From positions 62,001 through 126,000 of the forward strand of contig JAIVFJ010000125.1 of NCBI GenBank assembly GCA_025765615.1: 64,000 nucleotides of DNA. The letters run 5' to 3'. Of this stretch, positions 10,805 through 20,832 are shown in pieces. The notes beneath the pieces are model-generated. The model saw only the letters and a list, made by a program, of their open reading frames with translations. It did no database searches and was not told the DNA's origin. Position numbers and translations under genes: made by a program. This DNA comes from Zopfochytrium polystomum (lineage: Eukaryota; Chytridiomycota; Chytridiomycetes; Chytridiales; Chytridiaceae). Positions within the stretch are counted from its first letter, which is position 1. Each line of letters opens with the position of its first letter.

Positions 10805-12142
10805 AGGACCAATCGGCAGAGGGAGCGTGGGGTGCTCAATAAAGTTGAGTCTGTCTCCAGCCGTGTGAGGGAGTGGACGACTCTGTCGGACGCTGCTCGC
10901 TCGGATAAAACTTGCGAGAGCACCGCGACACAGAAGACTGAGACAGAGAAACAGAGACAAAGAGCTTGCTCACTTCAACGAGCACAACCGTGTGGGTGGC
11001 GCTCGGATACACGCTTCTAAAGTATCACAGAATGCATGCAATCGGTGCTTGCATCCACACACCACCACTCCACACCCCCTTTCTCCCTAGCTGTCCCACA
11101 AAGTCGCAAAGTGCGCTTCAAAGTGGATGATGGGTCTGGAGGGAAGAAGAAGAAGGGCGGGGTGATGAAGGGGAGGGCAGGAGGAGGGAGGGTGGGAGGG
11201 GGAAGCGTGGGTCAAGAGAGAGGAGGGGGAGAACAGAGCAGGTGAGGTGGCACCACTTCGGCAAGATACTACATCGATTCAACGGGAAAGACACTCGGCC
11301 CGAGGACTGATTTGCTTCGCCTGCCGCGGTTCTGCCAATTCGACCAAAATCGTCCACATGGCGCATCCATGACAGCGCCACTCAAACTCCCTTCGTCGTA
11401 TCGGTGCAAGCATCAGGCGGGACTTGACCGCTGTGGCCACGAAAAACCGTCAACAAGACTTAACAGATTGCGCCAAGCGGCCGCACGGTAAGTTACTGCG
11501 AGCCTTGTTCGGTACGTCACGTTATCCCGTCTGCAAGCGATTGAACCGGGGACGCAGGATCATGTGATCAGGATGTATGCGTGATCAAGTGGCACGGGCG
11601 ATGTTGCCTGCATTCTATTTCGTTGATGGGAGCAGGACAGACCTCCTTTTGCATTGTTTGGTCCCTTTTCAATAATAAAACTGTAAGTGCTGATTGCAGG
11701 TTCCCCACCTTTCGTCCCTCACTGTGAATGCCTTTGTGGCTTGGTCGCATCTTTACCGTCGTTCTCGCACTATTGCGGCGCGACGGCGGACGGGTATGTG
11801 GAAAGGAGCGGAATGTGACACACGCCACGACATTCGCGAAGATGACGAAGCGAGACGACGAAAAATCGGAAAGACAGAGGAAGTGGACCTTCAAACTTTG
11901 GCAGACTGGAATAGAGTGGCGCTTCCTCCGATTGACTGTCCTGTCTATCGTGCACTGCCCTTGGCAAAAACCCCCAATCCAAGCAGCAAGGCTACCACTC
12001 GTCGAGGTGCCCACTTTTCATTATTGGCACTTTCTATTTTTCAAGGCAAAGGTTTTGGCTTGTAAAATAGGAAAGGGCGACCGCCCCACACACACACACA
12101 CTCTCCCTCTCTCTCTCTCTCGCTCTCTTTTCACTCGTCATC
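10802..12142. other. Non-coding, includes start of duplicated unit A
   Basis: No convincing coding sequence. From about 11588 (GTGGCACGGGCGATGTTGCC) the DNA is clearly related to 15952 onward, which marks the left end of the segmental duplication. A CA/CT tract at about 12089-12130 sits exactly where homology to the OPT pseudogene begins, suggesting a deletion junction. Confidence 0.5.
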
Positions 12143-12808
12143 TGGGTACTAACGCCCATTCTGTGGGTGCACAACAGCTTCGGCATCAACTTCACCCTCG
12201 GCTCCCTTCCCCAGGACATCGCCAAGGGTTCGGGGCTCTTTCGGCGGGCAGGCTCTCATCACGCCTGCTCTATTCGACAAGAAGGGCGCATGGGTTTCGG
12301 CGAGATCCTTCGTCAACACAGCAGACCTTGCCCTCAAGATCGATGTGTTTAACGCGTCAGCCCCCATCTACATCACGACCTACTTTGCGCTGCTTTACAT
12401 GTCGTCGTTCATCGTCTTTGCGGCTTATCTGGTAGCACGTCGGCCTCTTTTACGGCAAAGACGTTTGACGCCCTTCAGCACGGCCATGCGCGACCTCGAC
12501 AACACGGACACCTATGCAAAAATGAAGGATGTTTACTTCGAGGTCCCGGACCTCTTGTACGTCATCCTCCTTGCGATTAATTTCGTCATTGGCATTGCTG
12601 TCTGTCAGTGGGGAGTATTCCAGCTGCCTTGGTGGAGGTGCTCGGATTCATGCTCGCGCTGGTCTCTATGGTCCAATCGTACGATTCAGGCCGCCGGCAG
12701 CAAATTGGTCTCAACGACGTGTCCGAGTTTCTTATCGGCTTGATTCTTCCTTGGCGCATTGCTGCTGTTATGGCTTTCAAAGACTTTTTCGTATATGGGA
12801 GAATATAG
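12143..12808 (+). pseudogene. OPT oligopeptide transporter fragment, copy A
   Basis: Similarity to the intact OPT gene at 50084-52869 starts at WVHNSFGINFTLGS and runs, through several frame changes, to EFLIGLILPWRIAAVMAFKD. It corresponds to roughly bases 51400-52035 of the intact gene. Recognisable pieces include TTYFALLYMSSFIVFAA, STAMRDLDNTD and VPDLLYVILLAINFVIGIAV. The N-terminal half and the C-terminus are missing and frames are broken, so this is a pseudogene. It is the counterpart of copy B at 16327-17905. Confidence 0.85.
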
Positions 12809-13097
12809 TGGGAAGCCGGCAGGCTGAAAACAGAGCAACGGACTCGGAGTACCAGTTTGTGTGGTAGTTTGGGACCGCCTGTGACCCGATCGTGTCGACT
12901 GTTGAGTCGCACACAGTCGGGGACGCCAAATTTGGGTCCCTGACCACTAAGCTTGCTGCCTCGACTTCTGCGTGGGACCATACCGTCTCCTTTCTCCTTT
13001 TGTATTATTGTTAAAAGGTGCGGCCGGCAGCGGGAGCTCCCTTCGCAAAAAATCTTTGGGCAAAGCGCGATCATGTACCTTCGGTACCATTAAAATT

Positions 13098-13637
13098 CTA
13101 ATCAGCACCGCTGCCGTCCCCCAAAAGCTCCTCCCTAATCCTCCTAGCAATGCTATCCCTCACCTCCCTATACACCGTCATCTGCTCCTCCTCGGTCCCC
13201 GTCGCCTTGGACGGATCGGGAAACGACCAATGCAACCTCGTTGCCTTTTTCGCCCTCGGAAACGCCGGACACGCGTCGTTCGCCGCGTCGCAGACCGTGA
13301 CGATCACGTCAATATCGTCGCGGTGCAGGTAGACGTCGAGGGTCTTGGAGTGCTGGGTGGCAGAAATGTCGACGCCCAGCTCTTTCATGGCGGCGATCGC
13401 GAGGGGGCGGATGTGGGTCTGCTCGGTGCCGGCGCTGAGGGCGATGTAGGCGGTGCTGGTGGTGGTGGTGGTGGTGGTAGTGGTGGTGGTGGTGGGGGCC
13501 GTGGCTGCAAGGAGGCGCAGGAGGGCCTCGGCCATCTGCGAGCGCGCACTGTTGTGCGTGCACAGGAAGAGGACGGTCTTTGTGTTGGTGGTGCTGCTGT
13601 TGTTGGTGGTGGTGGTGGTGGTGGTGGTGGTGGTCAT
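13098..13637 (-). CDS. arsC: ArsC-type arsenate reductase (LMW-PTPase fold)
   Basis: The ORF from the ATG at 13637 gives 179 residues with no intron. It starts with a run of ten Thr, then VLFLCTHNSARSQMAEALLR, the phosphatase P-loop CX5R (C26 to R32). Then follow ALSAGTE..HIRPLAIAAMKE, the ISATQHSKTLDVYL segment, IVTVCDAANDACPAFP and LHWSFPDPSKATG. These mark the thioredoxin/mycothiol-coupled bacterial-type arsenate reductases, which reduce arsenate to arsenite. Usual fungal arsenate reductases are of the unrelated Acr2/rhodanese type, so acquisition from bacteria is a reasonable inference. A second poly-Thr insert (about 12 residues) interrupts the fold after the first helix; both come from TGG-type triplet repeats. 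The gene lies between the OPT pseudogene and Hv1 copy A and has no counterpart in unit B. Confidence 0.85.
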   Translation of the reverse strand: MTTTTTTTTTTNNSSTTNTKTVLFLCTHNSARSQMAEALLRLLAATAPTTTTTTTTTTTTSTAYIALSAGTEQTHIRPLAIAAMKELGVDISATQHSKTLDVYLHRDDIDVIVTVCDAANDACPAFPRAKKATRLHWSFPDPSKATGTEEEQMTVYREVRDSIARRIREELLGDGSGAD

Positions 13638-13804
13638 TCTTGCGAACTTTTTTTTCACTTGTCACTCCCACACAGGGACCTTCATTCATCCCTTCCCAGG
13701 TAGCCAAGCAACGCGAGGCCTTCCCCGTTGCCAGTTGATCCTTGCAATCGCGCGGTAAAGCAGTCGTCAATTTCACGTGACATTATGTGTCACCAAAACG
13801 CAAA

Positions 13805-13836
13805 CTAATGATGATGATGATGATGATGATGATGAG
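13805..13836. repeat. (ATG)n triplet repeat
   Basis: About ten tandem ATG/TGA units upstream of Hv1-like copy A. Confidence 0.85.
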
Positions 13837-14052
13837 AATAGCATGAAATTCGAGGCCGCTTTCACTTCGCAATCCTTTGTCGAGTTCAGCCGCAATTATG
13901 CATTTAGTAAGATTGCACCTAGGCGCATCGACACAGGCTGACGCTGTCGCGGGCGGAGCACACACCCAACAACCACTGGTCGAAAACCGACGGAATTCAA
14001 ACAGAAAGGGCTCAGCCCCGCCAATTTCCCGACCCACCACGCACGACGGCAC

Positions 14053-15179
14053 ATGCGATCCTCAACCACTGCACGCTGGTCAAGGCGCGACCCGGCCGCC
14101 CTACTGTACAGCGACGCATTCCGGCACGTCGTCATCGCCCTGGTCCTCTTCGATATCATCCTCATATTCGTCGACATCTCTTGCCCTCAACACGGTCTGC
14201 ACACCGGGACATTCAGAAACGGATGGTTTGCACACGGTGACCGACAGTCACCGGAAGGCATCGACGCCAGTCGAGAACGGCGCCGGCATGGAGGCCGCGT
14301 TGTGCACGCCGAATCTGGAGCTGTCAAGGGACTTGTGGTACGGTCAGGAGGCCATCTTTTGGGCGTCGACGTGCCTACTGGTCGTCTTCGCGGGGGATGT
14401 CTTGCTGCACTTTTACGTGGAGGGATGGAGGATGTTTCGATCGATCGTCGCGTGTGTCGATGCGGTCGTCGTTTTCGGATCGCTGTGTAAGTCGCTCTGC
14501 TTCTGTCGTTTCCCTGCGATCCGCTCACGATGAAACGCACTGAACCCCTGTTATTCCCGCAGGCATAACGCTCTCCTTCAAGTACACCAACACCAACATA
14601 CCCGGCACGGGCGCCATAGTCGCATTCCGTGTGTGGAAGATTATCCGCATCATGCACGCGGTAGCGGTCTCCACCAACCTTGGCCACCGCCGTACCCTCA
14701 CGGCCATCGTCAGCGCCAACAAGGCGATAACGACGGCGTGTAAAAACTCGCTGCGCTTGTTTGAAGACGGGAAAAAAGCGTTTTCCCATCGCTTGGAAGA
14801 GTTGGAGCGAGACGCGTCGATTCTCGTGGCACGGAGACGATCTTCAGTGCAATCGGATCGTTACGCAGGCAGAGGGAGAGAGTGGCACATAGAGCAAAAG
14901 CGGCGGCAGGCGGAGCTGAAGATCATGTCCATGATGTTTAAAGAGGCAGAAGTCTGGATTGGCTCGCTCCAGCTGGTCTTGAGCGAGATGGAAGTAAGGG
15001 TTGCAGCCGCAAAGCAGCAGCGACTGGACAAGGCCATAAAGAATGCGAACGCGAGCGCAGAGGAAGTAAATGAGCTTGAGGCGTCCGACGACGGGCAGCC
15101 AGATTCCAGGGAGCATCTGCAGCTGCTGGTGCCAGCTGCCGACGAAAAGGAGGATGGCAGGTTTTTGACCTCCGTGTGA
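14053..15179 (+). pseudogene. Hv1-like voltage-gated proton channel, copy A, frameshifted
   Basis: This is a near copy of the gene at 18676-19805, with the same exon structure (exon 1 14053-14486, intron to 14562, exon 2 14563-15179). Where copy B reads DISLALNTVCTP, copy A has lost two bases just after DIS (about 14178), so S1 is in one frame and S2-S3 in another. S2 (EAIFWASTCLLVVFAGDVLL), S3 (IVACVDAVVVFGSLC) and S4 (FRVWKIIRIMHAVAVS) are all preserved outside that lesion, as is the C-terminal helical region. Exon 1 is 434 bases against 436 in copy B, confirming a two-base loss. It is probably a recent pseudogene, or an assembly error. Confidence 0.75.
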
Positions 15180-15305
15180 GCAGCTTTCAAGTGTAAATTA
15201 AGTACTTATGTAATGGCAAATTAGTGAAGTTGTTTGTGCACGTTCCGCAGTGCAACGTTCCGCAGTCCTCCAGCACCACGTGCCAATCCGCAGTCACCCG
15301 TCCCA

Positions 15306-15312
15306 GTATAAA
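15306..15312 (+). promoter_or_regulatory. TATA box of U2 snRNA gene A
   Basis: TATAAAT lies about 38 bases before the inferred U2 5' end and is conserved, with its flanks, in copy B at 19918-19924. Confidence 0.6.
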
Positions 15313-15343
15313 TTCGACGTTCCCCCCCTCCACCGACTCCTCA

Positions 15344-15524
15344 ATCTGCTCTGGCCGAAAGGCTAAGATCAAGTGTAGTATCTGTTCTTTAAAGTGTGAC
15401 AACTTTAACCCGTCAGGCCAAACACAGCCGGGGATCTGTAGCTTTTCACAGATTATTTTTTGAACTTTCCGGGTGGCTTGCCGCTCGACTGGTTCCGCTC
15501 GCCTCACACTGCAGCGAGCTAGGG
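15344..15524 (+). ncRNA. U2 spliceosomal snRNA, copy A
   Basis: The sequence contains the U2 signature GGCTAAGATCAAGTGTAGTA followed by TCTGTTCTTT. GTAGTA at 15375-15380 is the branch-site pairing element. The 5' hairpin is CTGGCC-GAAA-GGCTAAG. Stem IIa is TTAAAGT..ACTTTAA. An Sm site ATTTTTTG lies at about 15455-15462. The 3' hairpin IV is GCTCGC-loop-GCGAGC, ending near 15524. Length is about 180 nt, as for most U2 RNAs. The 5' end is set by analogy with the AUC.. start of U2. The spacer between stem IIa and the Sm site (with an ATCTGT..ACAGAT hairpin) is unlike textbook U2 but is shared by both copies. The gene lies about 165 bases downstream of the Hv1 copy. Confidence 0.88.
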
Positions 15525-15776
15525 GCTGGGAATTCCTCATGTGTCGTTGATGAAAGATCGCAGGTTAATTCCAATGCAGCAGAGTTTTGGCCCGGCTTTA
15601 ATTCAGCGATCTTCTACCGTGCGTTTCTCGCCCCGCCCGGCCCCTTCCCCAACTTCCTTCCCACTTTTTGTTTGAGTTCGTCATGGTCCCCGGTCGCTTT
15701 TGGCCCTGGATATGCGTGCACACAGATAGAAAACCAGAGATCCAGAGAGCTGCTGGCTTGGCGAGGTCGGTCGGCC

Positions 15777-15778
<2 letters not shown>

Positions 15779-15823
<45 letters not shown>

Positions 15824-15862
15824 CTGTCTCTCTCTCTCTCTGTCTCTCTCTCTCTCTCTCCC
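15779..15862. repeat. (CT)n microsatellite
   Basis: CT tract with occasional GT interruptions in the block after U2 copy A. The matching tract after U2 copy B (about 20410-20438) is shorter and is followed by an extra (CA)n run. Confidence 0.9.
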
Positions 15863-16326
15863 TTCTCGAGTGTTGTCTCTTTCTTCCGAAGAACGCGAAC
15901 CACGGACGGATCATCAAACTGGAGGTGCAGTGGCCGCATGCGCGTTCCAAGTGGCACGGGCGATGTTGCCAACATTCTACTTCGTCGATGGGAGCAGGAG
16001 AGACCGCCTTTTGCATTATTTGGTCCCTTTTCAATAAAAAAACTGCAAGTGCTGATTGCAGGTTCCCCACCTTTCGTCTCTCACTGTGAATGCCTTCGTG
16101 GCTTGGTCACATCTTCACCGTCATCCTCGCAGTATTGCCGCGCGACGGCGGACGGTTATGTGGAGAGGAGCGGAATGTGACACGCGCCACGACATTCGCG
16201 GAAATGACGAAGCGAGAGTTGACGACGAAAAATCGGAAAGACGGAGGAAGTGGGCGTTCAAACTTTGGCAGGCTGGAAAATTGAGTGGGGTTTCACGCAC
16301 ATGTCTCCGCCATTCCCACATGTTTA

Positions 16327-17905
16327 GACGGTCAACCCCTTCGTGGCTGTTCTTCTCGCCTACCCGCTCGGTATGGTCATGGCCTCGATAACTCCCAAAG
16401 TGTCCGTCTTTGGGATTCCGCTGAACCCTGGACAGTTCAACTTCAAGGAGCACGCCCTCATCTACGTGTTTGCCTCAACTTGCACCCAGCCGGCATATGC
16501 CCTTTACAGCATTATCGGTCAACGCTACCAGCTGCACCAAGATGATCTCAGCGCTGCTGCCTGCGTCTTCTTTGGTCTCGTGACCCAGTGCTTCGGTTAT
16601 GGGCTCGCTGGTCTCTGCCGTCGGTTCCTCGTTCGCCCAGCCGCCATGCTCTGGCCGAGCAACCTGTCGACTGTCGCCCTTCTCAATTCGCTCCACCAGC
16701 AAGATGTCGACCCGGCGCTTCCGCTGAGCCGCTTCAACTTTTTCTGGATCGTCGCTGGCAGCATATTTTGCTGGCAGTGGATCCCCGGCCTCATCGCACC
16801 ACTTTTTACGGCCGTTTCGATTCTCTGCCTTGTTGCACCCAAAACCGGCGACCGCGGTCAAATGATGCGCATGCTCGGCTCAGCTTACAACGGGACGGGA
16901 CTGCTTTCTTTTACGTTCGACTGGACGCTGATGACGCTGCTCTTCCCCATCACGACTCCGCTCTGGGCCCTCCTCAACCAAGTTTTCGGCCTCTGGCTTG
17001 TCATCTGCGTCTTAACGCCCATTCTGTGGGTGCACAACAGCTTCGGCATCGACTTCACCCTCGGTTCCCTTCCACAGGATACCGCCAATGGCTCGGGTCT
17101 CTTTCCGCTCGGGCAAGCTCTCAACACCCCTGCTCTATTCGACAAGAACGGCGTGCGGGTTTCGGCGAGGTCCTTTGTCAACAACGCGGACCTCACCCTC
17201 AAGACGGATGTGTACAACGCGTCAGCCCCCATCCACAACACCTACTTTGCGCTGCTCTACATGTCGTCCTTCATTGTCTTTGCGGCTTGTCTGGTGCACG
17301 TCGGCCTCTGGTACGACAAAGACGTTTGGCGCCGATTCAGCACTGCCATGCGCGACCTCGACAACACGGACATCCATGCAAAAATGTGGACGTTTACCCT
17401 GACGTCCCCGACCTCTGGTACGTCATCCTTCGTGCGATCAATATTGTCATTGGCATCGCGGTCTGCCAGTGGGGCGGCTTCCAGCTCCCTTGGTGGGGCG
17501 TGCTACTTGGGTTCTTGCTCGCGCTGGTCTCTATGATCCCAATCGGTACGATTCAGGCCATTTCCTTTGGCAGCAAATTGGTCTCAACGTTGTGTCTGAG
17601 TTCTTATCGCCTTGATTCTACCTGGGCGCCTTGCTGCTGTCATGACCTTCAAGACTTTCTCGCACATGGCTGTAGGTTTTTTCATCGTCTGACAAGCTCT
17701 CCAGAACCTTCACTTTGCATCGCTCAAACACATATGTACCAAGGGCTTTGCTCGTTGCTGACCTGAAGCTTGGACACTATGTCAAGATTCCACCACGCGC
17801 CATGTTCGCATGGTGGAAAAAGTACGCGTACGTCATGTCGGCAGCGCTCGACTGCGGCACCGCGTTCGCTTTGACCGTCATCTTTTTCCGGATTTGTGTT
17901 TGGAC
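16327..17905 (+). pseudogene. OPT oligopeptide transporter fragment, copy B
   Basis: Starts at TVNPFVAVLLAYPLG after a TTTAG, the exact counterpart of the last exon of the intact OPT gene (TLNPFVGVLIAYPLG at 50668). The frame is open to about 17390 (NTDIHAKM), then shifts: DVYPDVPDLWYVILRAIN and IAVCQWGGFQLPWWGVLLGF follow in another frame, then a further shift after IPIGTIQAIS. Near 17800 KLGHYVKIPPRAMF is joined directly to AWWKKYAYVMSA, deleting about 470 bases present in the intact gene. Exons 1-3 are absent. It cannot encode a working transporter. Confidence 0.88.
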
Positions 17906-18675
17906 AATTCGCCGAAAATGCCGCGGTACGCGCTCAACAGGTACGACTCGGAGCTTTGCGCTTCGGCCTTTCACACGACCCGCAACGAGCGTGCGGCGAA
18001 TCCTTCGACTCTGGTTTCTTAGTTTCATCGCAACCTTTTTCGTCTCATCTTTTCATATTAGTCTGGTCCCTCCCACAGTATTTCACACCTCCACTTGTCG
18101 ACCGCCAAGTAGCTTTAGCGCTGCTTCGTCTTTTCTACAAGGTAATCTGTGGCGCAGCCCCTTTAAGAAAGGGGCTTCTGCTGCGGCAGCCGACTGGACC
18201 TATTGAAGGGATCCCGGCTGACATGGTGTCCCATCGGCTCGTCCTTGCTTCCAAAAAAATGTTTCTTTTGGGCTTCGCTGGGAGCATAGTCCGGCCCTTT
18301 CTTTGAGTGTCGATTAACTCTTACGGCCTTCTCGTTCGCTTGGAGTGCCAACCGCCGAACGAGTTCCTCTAAGATGCTGTTTAATCTTGCAATCATTGCG
18401 GCGTCGATCTCGTCGACGATTTCAGTTGAGTTTTGTGTTGGGCTGGCTTTTGTCGTAGACAACATTTGTGCCTGCATGAATTTGAGGCCGCTTCCACCTG
18501 CAATCGTCCACACTGTTGACGAGTTCAGCCGCAATTATGCATTTACAAGCTTGGAGTGCTGGGTGGGCTGGCGCTGGTGTGGGCGGAGCACACACCAAAC
18601 AACAAATCCCAATCGAATACCGACGGAATTCAAACAAAACGTGCTCAGCCCCGACAATTTTCCGGCACTCGGCGC
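17906..18675. other. Spacer between OPT pseudogene and Hv1 copy B
   Basis: No convincing coding sequence. The right part, from about 18500, matches the sequence before Hv1 copy A (from about 13880) and probably carries the channel promoter. The arsenate reductase region of unit A is absent here. Confidence 0.5.
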
Positions 18676-19805
18676 ATGCGATCCTCAACAGCAACACGCT
18701 GGTCGAGGCGCAAAGTAGCCGTCTTACTCTACAGCGACGCATTTCGGCACGCCATCATCGCCCTCGTCCTCTTCGACATCATCCTTATATTCGTCGACAT
18801 CTCTCTCGCCCTCAACACGGTATGCACGCCGGGGCACTCCGAAACGGATGTTTTGCATACGGCGACAGGCAGCCGCCCGAACGCATCAACGACGGTCGAG
18901 AACCGCGCTGCGGTGGAGGCTGCGCTGTGCACGCCGAATCTGGAGCTGTCAAGGGACTTGTGGTACGGCCAGGAGGCCATCTTTTGGACGTCAACGTGCC
19001 TGCTGGTCGCCTTCGCGGGGGATGTCTTGCTGCACTTTTACGTGGAGGGATGGAGGATGTTTCGATCGATCGTCGCGTGTGTCGATGCCGTCGTCGTTTT
19101 TGGATCGCTGTGTAAGGGCCCGTACCTCTCCTTGCCGTCGTTTCCCCCGCGATCTGCTCACATCGTAACGCTCCCAACCCCCCAGGCATAACACTCTCCT
19201 TCAAGTACACCAACACCAACATACCCGGCGCTGGCTCCATAATCGCACTCCGTGTGTGGAAGATTATCCGCATCATGCACGCGGTAGCGGTCTCCACCAA
19301 CCTGGGCCACCGCCGCACCCTCACGGCCATCGTCAGCGCCAACAAAGCGATCACAACGGCATGTAAAAACTCGCTGCGCTTGTTTGAAGACGGGAAACAA
19401 GCATTTTCGCATCGCTTGGAAGAGTTGGAGCGAGACGCATCGATTCTCGGGGCGCGTAGACGACCTTCAGTGCAATCGGATCGTTACGCGGGAAGAGGGA
19501 GAGATTGGCACAGAGAGCAGCAAAAGCGGCGGCAGGCGGAACTGAAGATCATGTCCATGATCGTTGAAGAGGCTGAAGTCTTGATTGGCTCGCTGCAGCT
19601 GGCCTTGAGCGAGATGGAAGTCAGGGTTGCAGCCGCAAAGCAGCAGCGACTGGACAAGGCCATAAAGAATGCGAACGCAAGCGCAGAGGAAGCAAAAGAG
19701 CTTGAGGCGTCCGAGGACGGGCAGCCAGATTCCAGGCAGCATCTGCAGCTGCTGGTGCCAGTTGCCGACGACAAGGAGGATGGGAGGTTTTTGACCTCCG
19801 TGTGA
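18676..19805 (+). CDS. Hv1-like voltage-gated proton channel, copy B
   Basis: Exon 1 18676-19111 and exon 2 19186-19805 (GTAAGG..CCCAG intron), 351 residues, fully open. It is a lone voltage-sensor domain. S1 is HAIIALVLFDIILIFVDI with D34 at the place of the Hv1 selectivity Asp. S2 is AIFWTSTCLLVAFAGDVLLH with D116. S3 is SIVACVDAVVVFGSLC with D137. S4 is ALRVWKIIRIMHAVAVS with R168, K171 and R174 in the Hv1 RxWRxxRxxN pattern, H177 replacing Asn. No pore domain follows; instead a long heptad-like helical tail (LKIMSMIVEEAEVLIGSLQL and onward) could pair subunits, as in known Hv1 dimers. The S1-S2 loop is long and holds two Cys (C50, C85). The role inferred from the family is proton extrusion and pH control. 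Confidence 0.82.
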
Positions 19806-19917
19806 GCAGCTTTCGAGTGTAAATAAAGTACTTACGTAATGGCAAATAAGTGAAGTTGTTTGTGTGCGTTCCGCAGTCCTCCAGCACCATTTGCCAATCC
19901 GCAGTCACCCGTCCCAG

Positions 19918-19924
19918 TATAAAT
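19918..19924 (+). promoter_or_regulatory. TATA box of U2 snRNA gene B
   Basis: TATAAAT at the same distance from the U2 start as in copy A. Confidence 0.6.
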
Positions 19925-19954
19925 TCGACGTTCCCCCCCTCCACCGACTCCTCA

Positions 19955-20134
19955 ATCTGCTCTGGCCGAAAGGCTAAGATCAAGTGTAGTATCTGTTCTT
20001 TAAAGTGTGACAGCTTTAACCCGTCAGGCCAAACACAGCCGGGGATCTGTAGCTTTTCACAGCTTATTTTTGAACTTTCCGGGTGGCTTGCCGCTCGACT
20101 GGTTCCGCTCGCCTCACACTACAGCGAGCTAGGG
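19955..20134 (+). ncRNA. U2 spliceosomal snRNA, copy B
   Basis: Nearly identical to copy A. The branch-pairing element GTAGTA is at 19986-19991 and the Sm site ATTTTTG at about 20066-20072. The few differences keep structure: in stem IIa ACTTTAA becomes GCTTTAA (a G-U pair), the Sm uridine run is one shorter, and the loop of hairpin IV changes CTGCAG to CTACAG. Both genes therefore look functional. Confidence 0.88.
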
Positions 20135-20586
20135 GCTGGGAATTCCTCATGTGATGTTGGTGAAAGATCGCAGGTTAATTCCAATGCAGCAGAACTGAGC
20201 TTTGGCTGGCTTTAATTCAGCAATCCTCTGCCCCACGTCGTGCGTTTCTCCGCTTCTTCTTCCGTTATGTACGCACGCAACCACCTCGCCCGCCCAGCCC
20301 CTTCCCCAACTCCCTTGCCACTTTTGTTTGAGTTCGTCTCGGTCCCCGATCGCTTTGGGCCTAGAGATAGAAACCAGAAAGCTGCTGGCTTGGCGAGGTC
20401 GGTCGGTACTCTCTCTCTCTCTCTCTCTCTCTCTCCCTTCTTCAGAGCCAGTGGGGCGCCACCAGCTCGTGTGCACCTCCTCGCGTGGGTCCCGGTGCCG
20501 CACTGGGTGGCGCCTCCGCCGCACAAGGCACAAAGAAGACAAGCGATTTATCGAAGAAAATAGAGTGAGGGTGGCAAATCTTGTCT

Positions 20587-20589
<3 letters not shown>

Positions 20590-20633
<44 letters not shown>
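20590..20633. repeat. (CA)n microsatellite
   Basis: About 44 bases of CA repeats, followed by a CT tract, upstream of Hv1-like copy C. Absent from the matching block of unit A. Confidence 0.9.
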
Positions 20634-20635
<2 letters not shown>

Positions 20636-20832
20636 CTCTCTCCCTCTCTCTCTCTCGCTCGCTTCCTTCTCGAGTGTTGTCTCTTTCTTCCAAAGTACGC
20701 GAACCACGGACGGATCATCAAGCTGGAGGTGCAGAGGCTGCATCCACCGCCGCCAAGATCACCAGCCTCGTCGCCACCAGCTAGCTCATCGCATCTCCTC
20801 ACTCGCTGCTCCACCCCGCCTCGCCCCCCCCG

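Larger units (their letters stand above)
11588..15940. repeat. Segmental duplication, unit A
   Basis: Unit A shares extended near-identity with unit B (15952-20740), with gaps: the lead block (11588-11860 with 15952-16220), the OPT pseudogene, the Hv1-like gene, its downstream spacer, the U2 snRNA gene and the CT-rich block after it. Unit A lacks the first half of the OPT fragment and contains an arsenate reductase gene and flanks (about 12811-13800) not seen in unit B. Confidence 0.85.
15952..20740. repeat. Segmental duplication, unit B
   Basis: Partner of unit A (11588-15940). Contents in order: lead block, OPT pseudogene, Hv1-like gene B, U2 snRNA B, CT-rich block. The CT-rich block here leads directly into the third Hv1-like gene, so this block looks like the 5' region of the channel gene that was copied between units. 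Confidence 0.85.

Noticed and set aside
11430..11560. tRNA-like boxes (TTGGCGCAAT on the minus strand and GGTTCAATC nearby)
   Set aside because: The boxes are not in the correct order and spacing, and no acceptor stem can be formed.
15187..15540. Minus-strand ORF of 117 codons conserved in both duplicated units
   Set aside because: It lies antisense to the U2 snRNA gene and its conservation is explained by the RNA; the codons have no recognisable protein domain.
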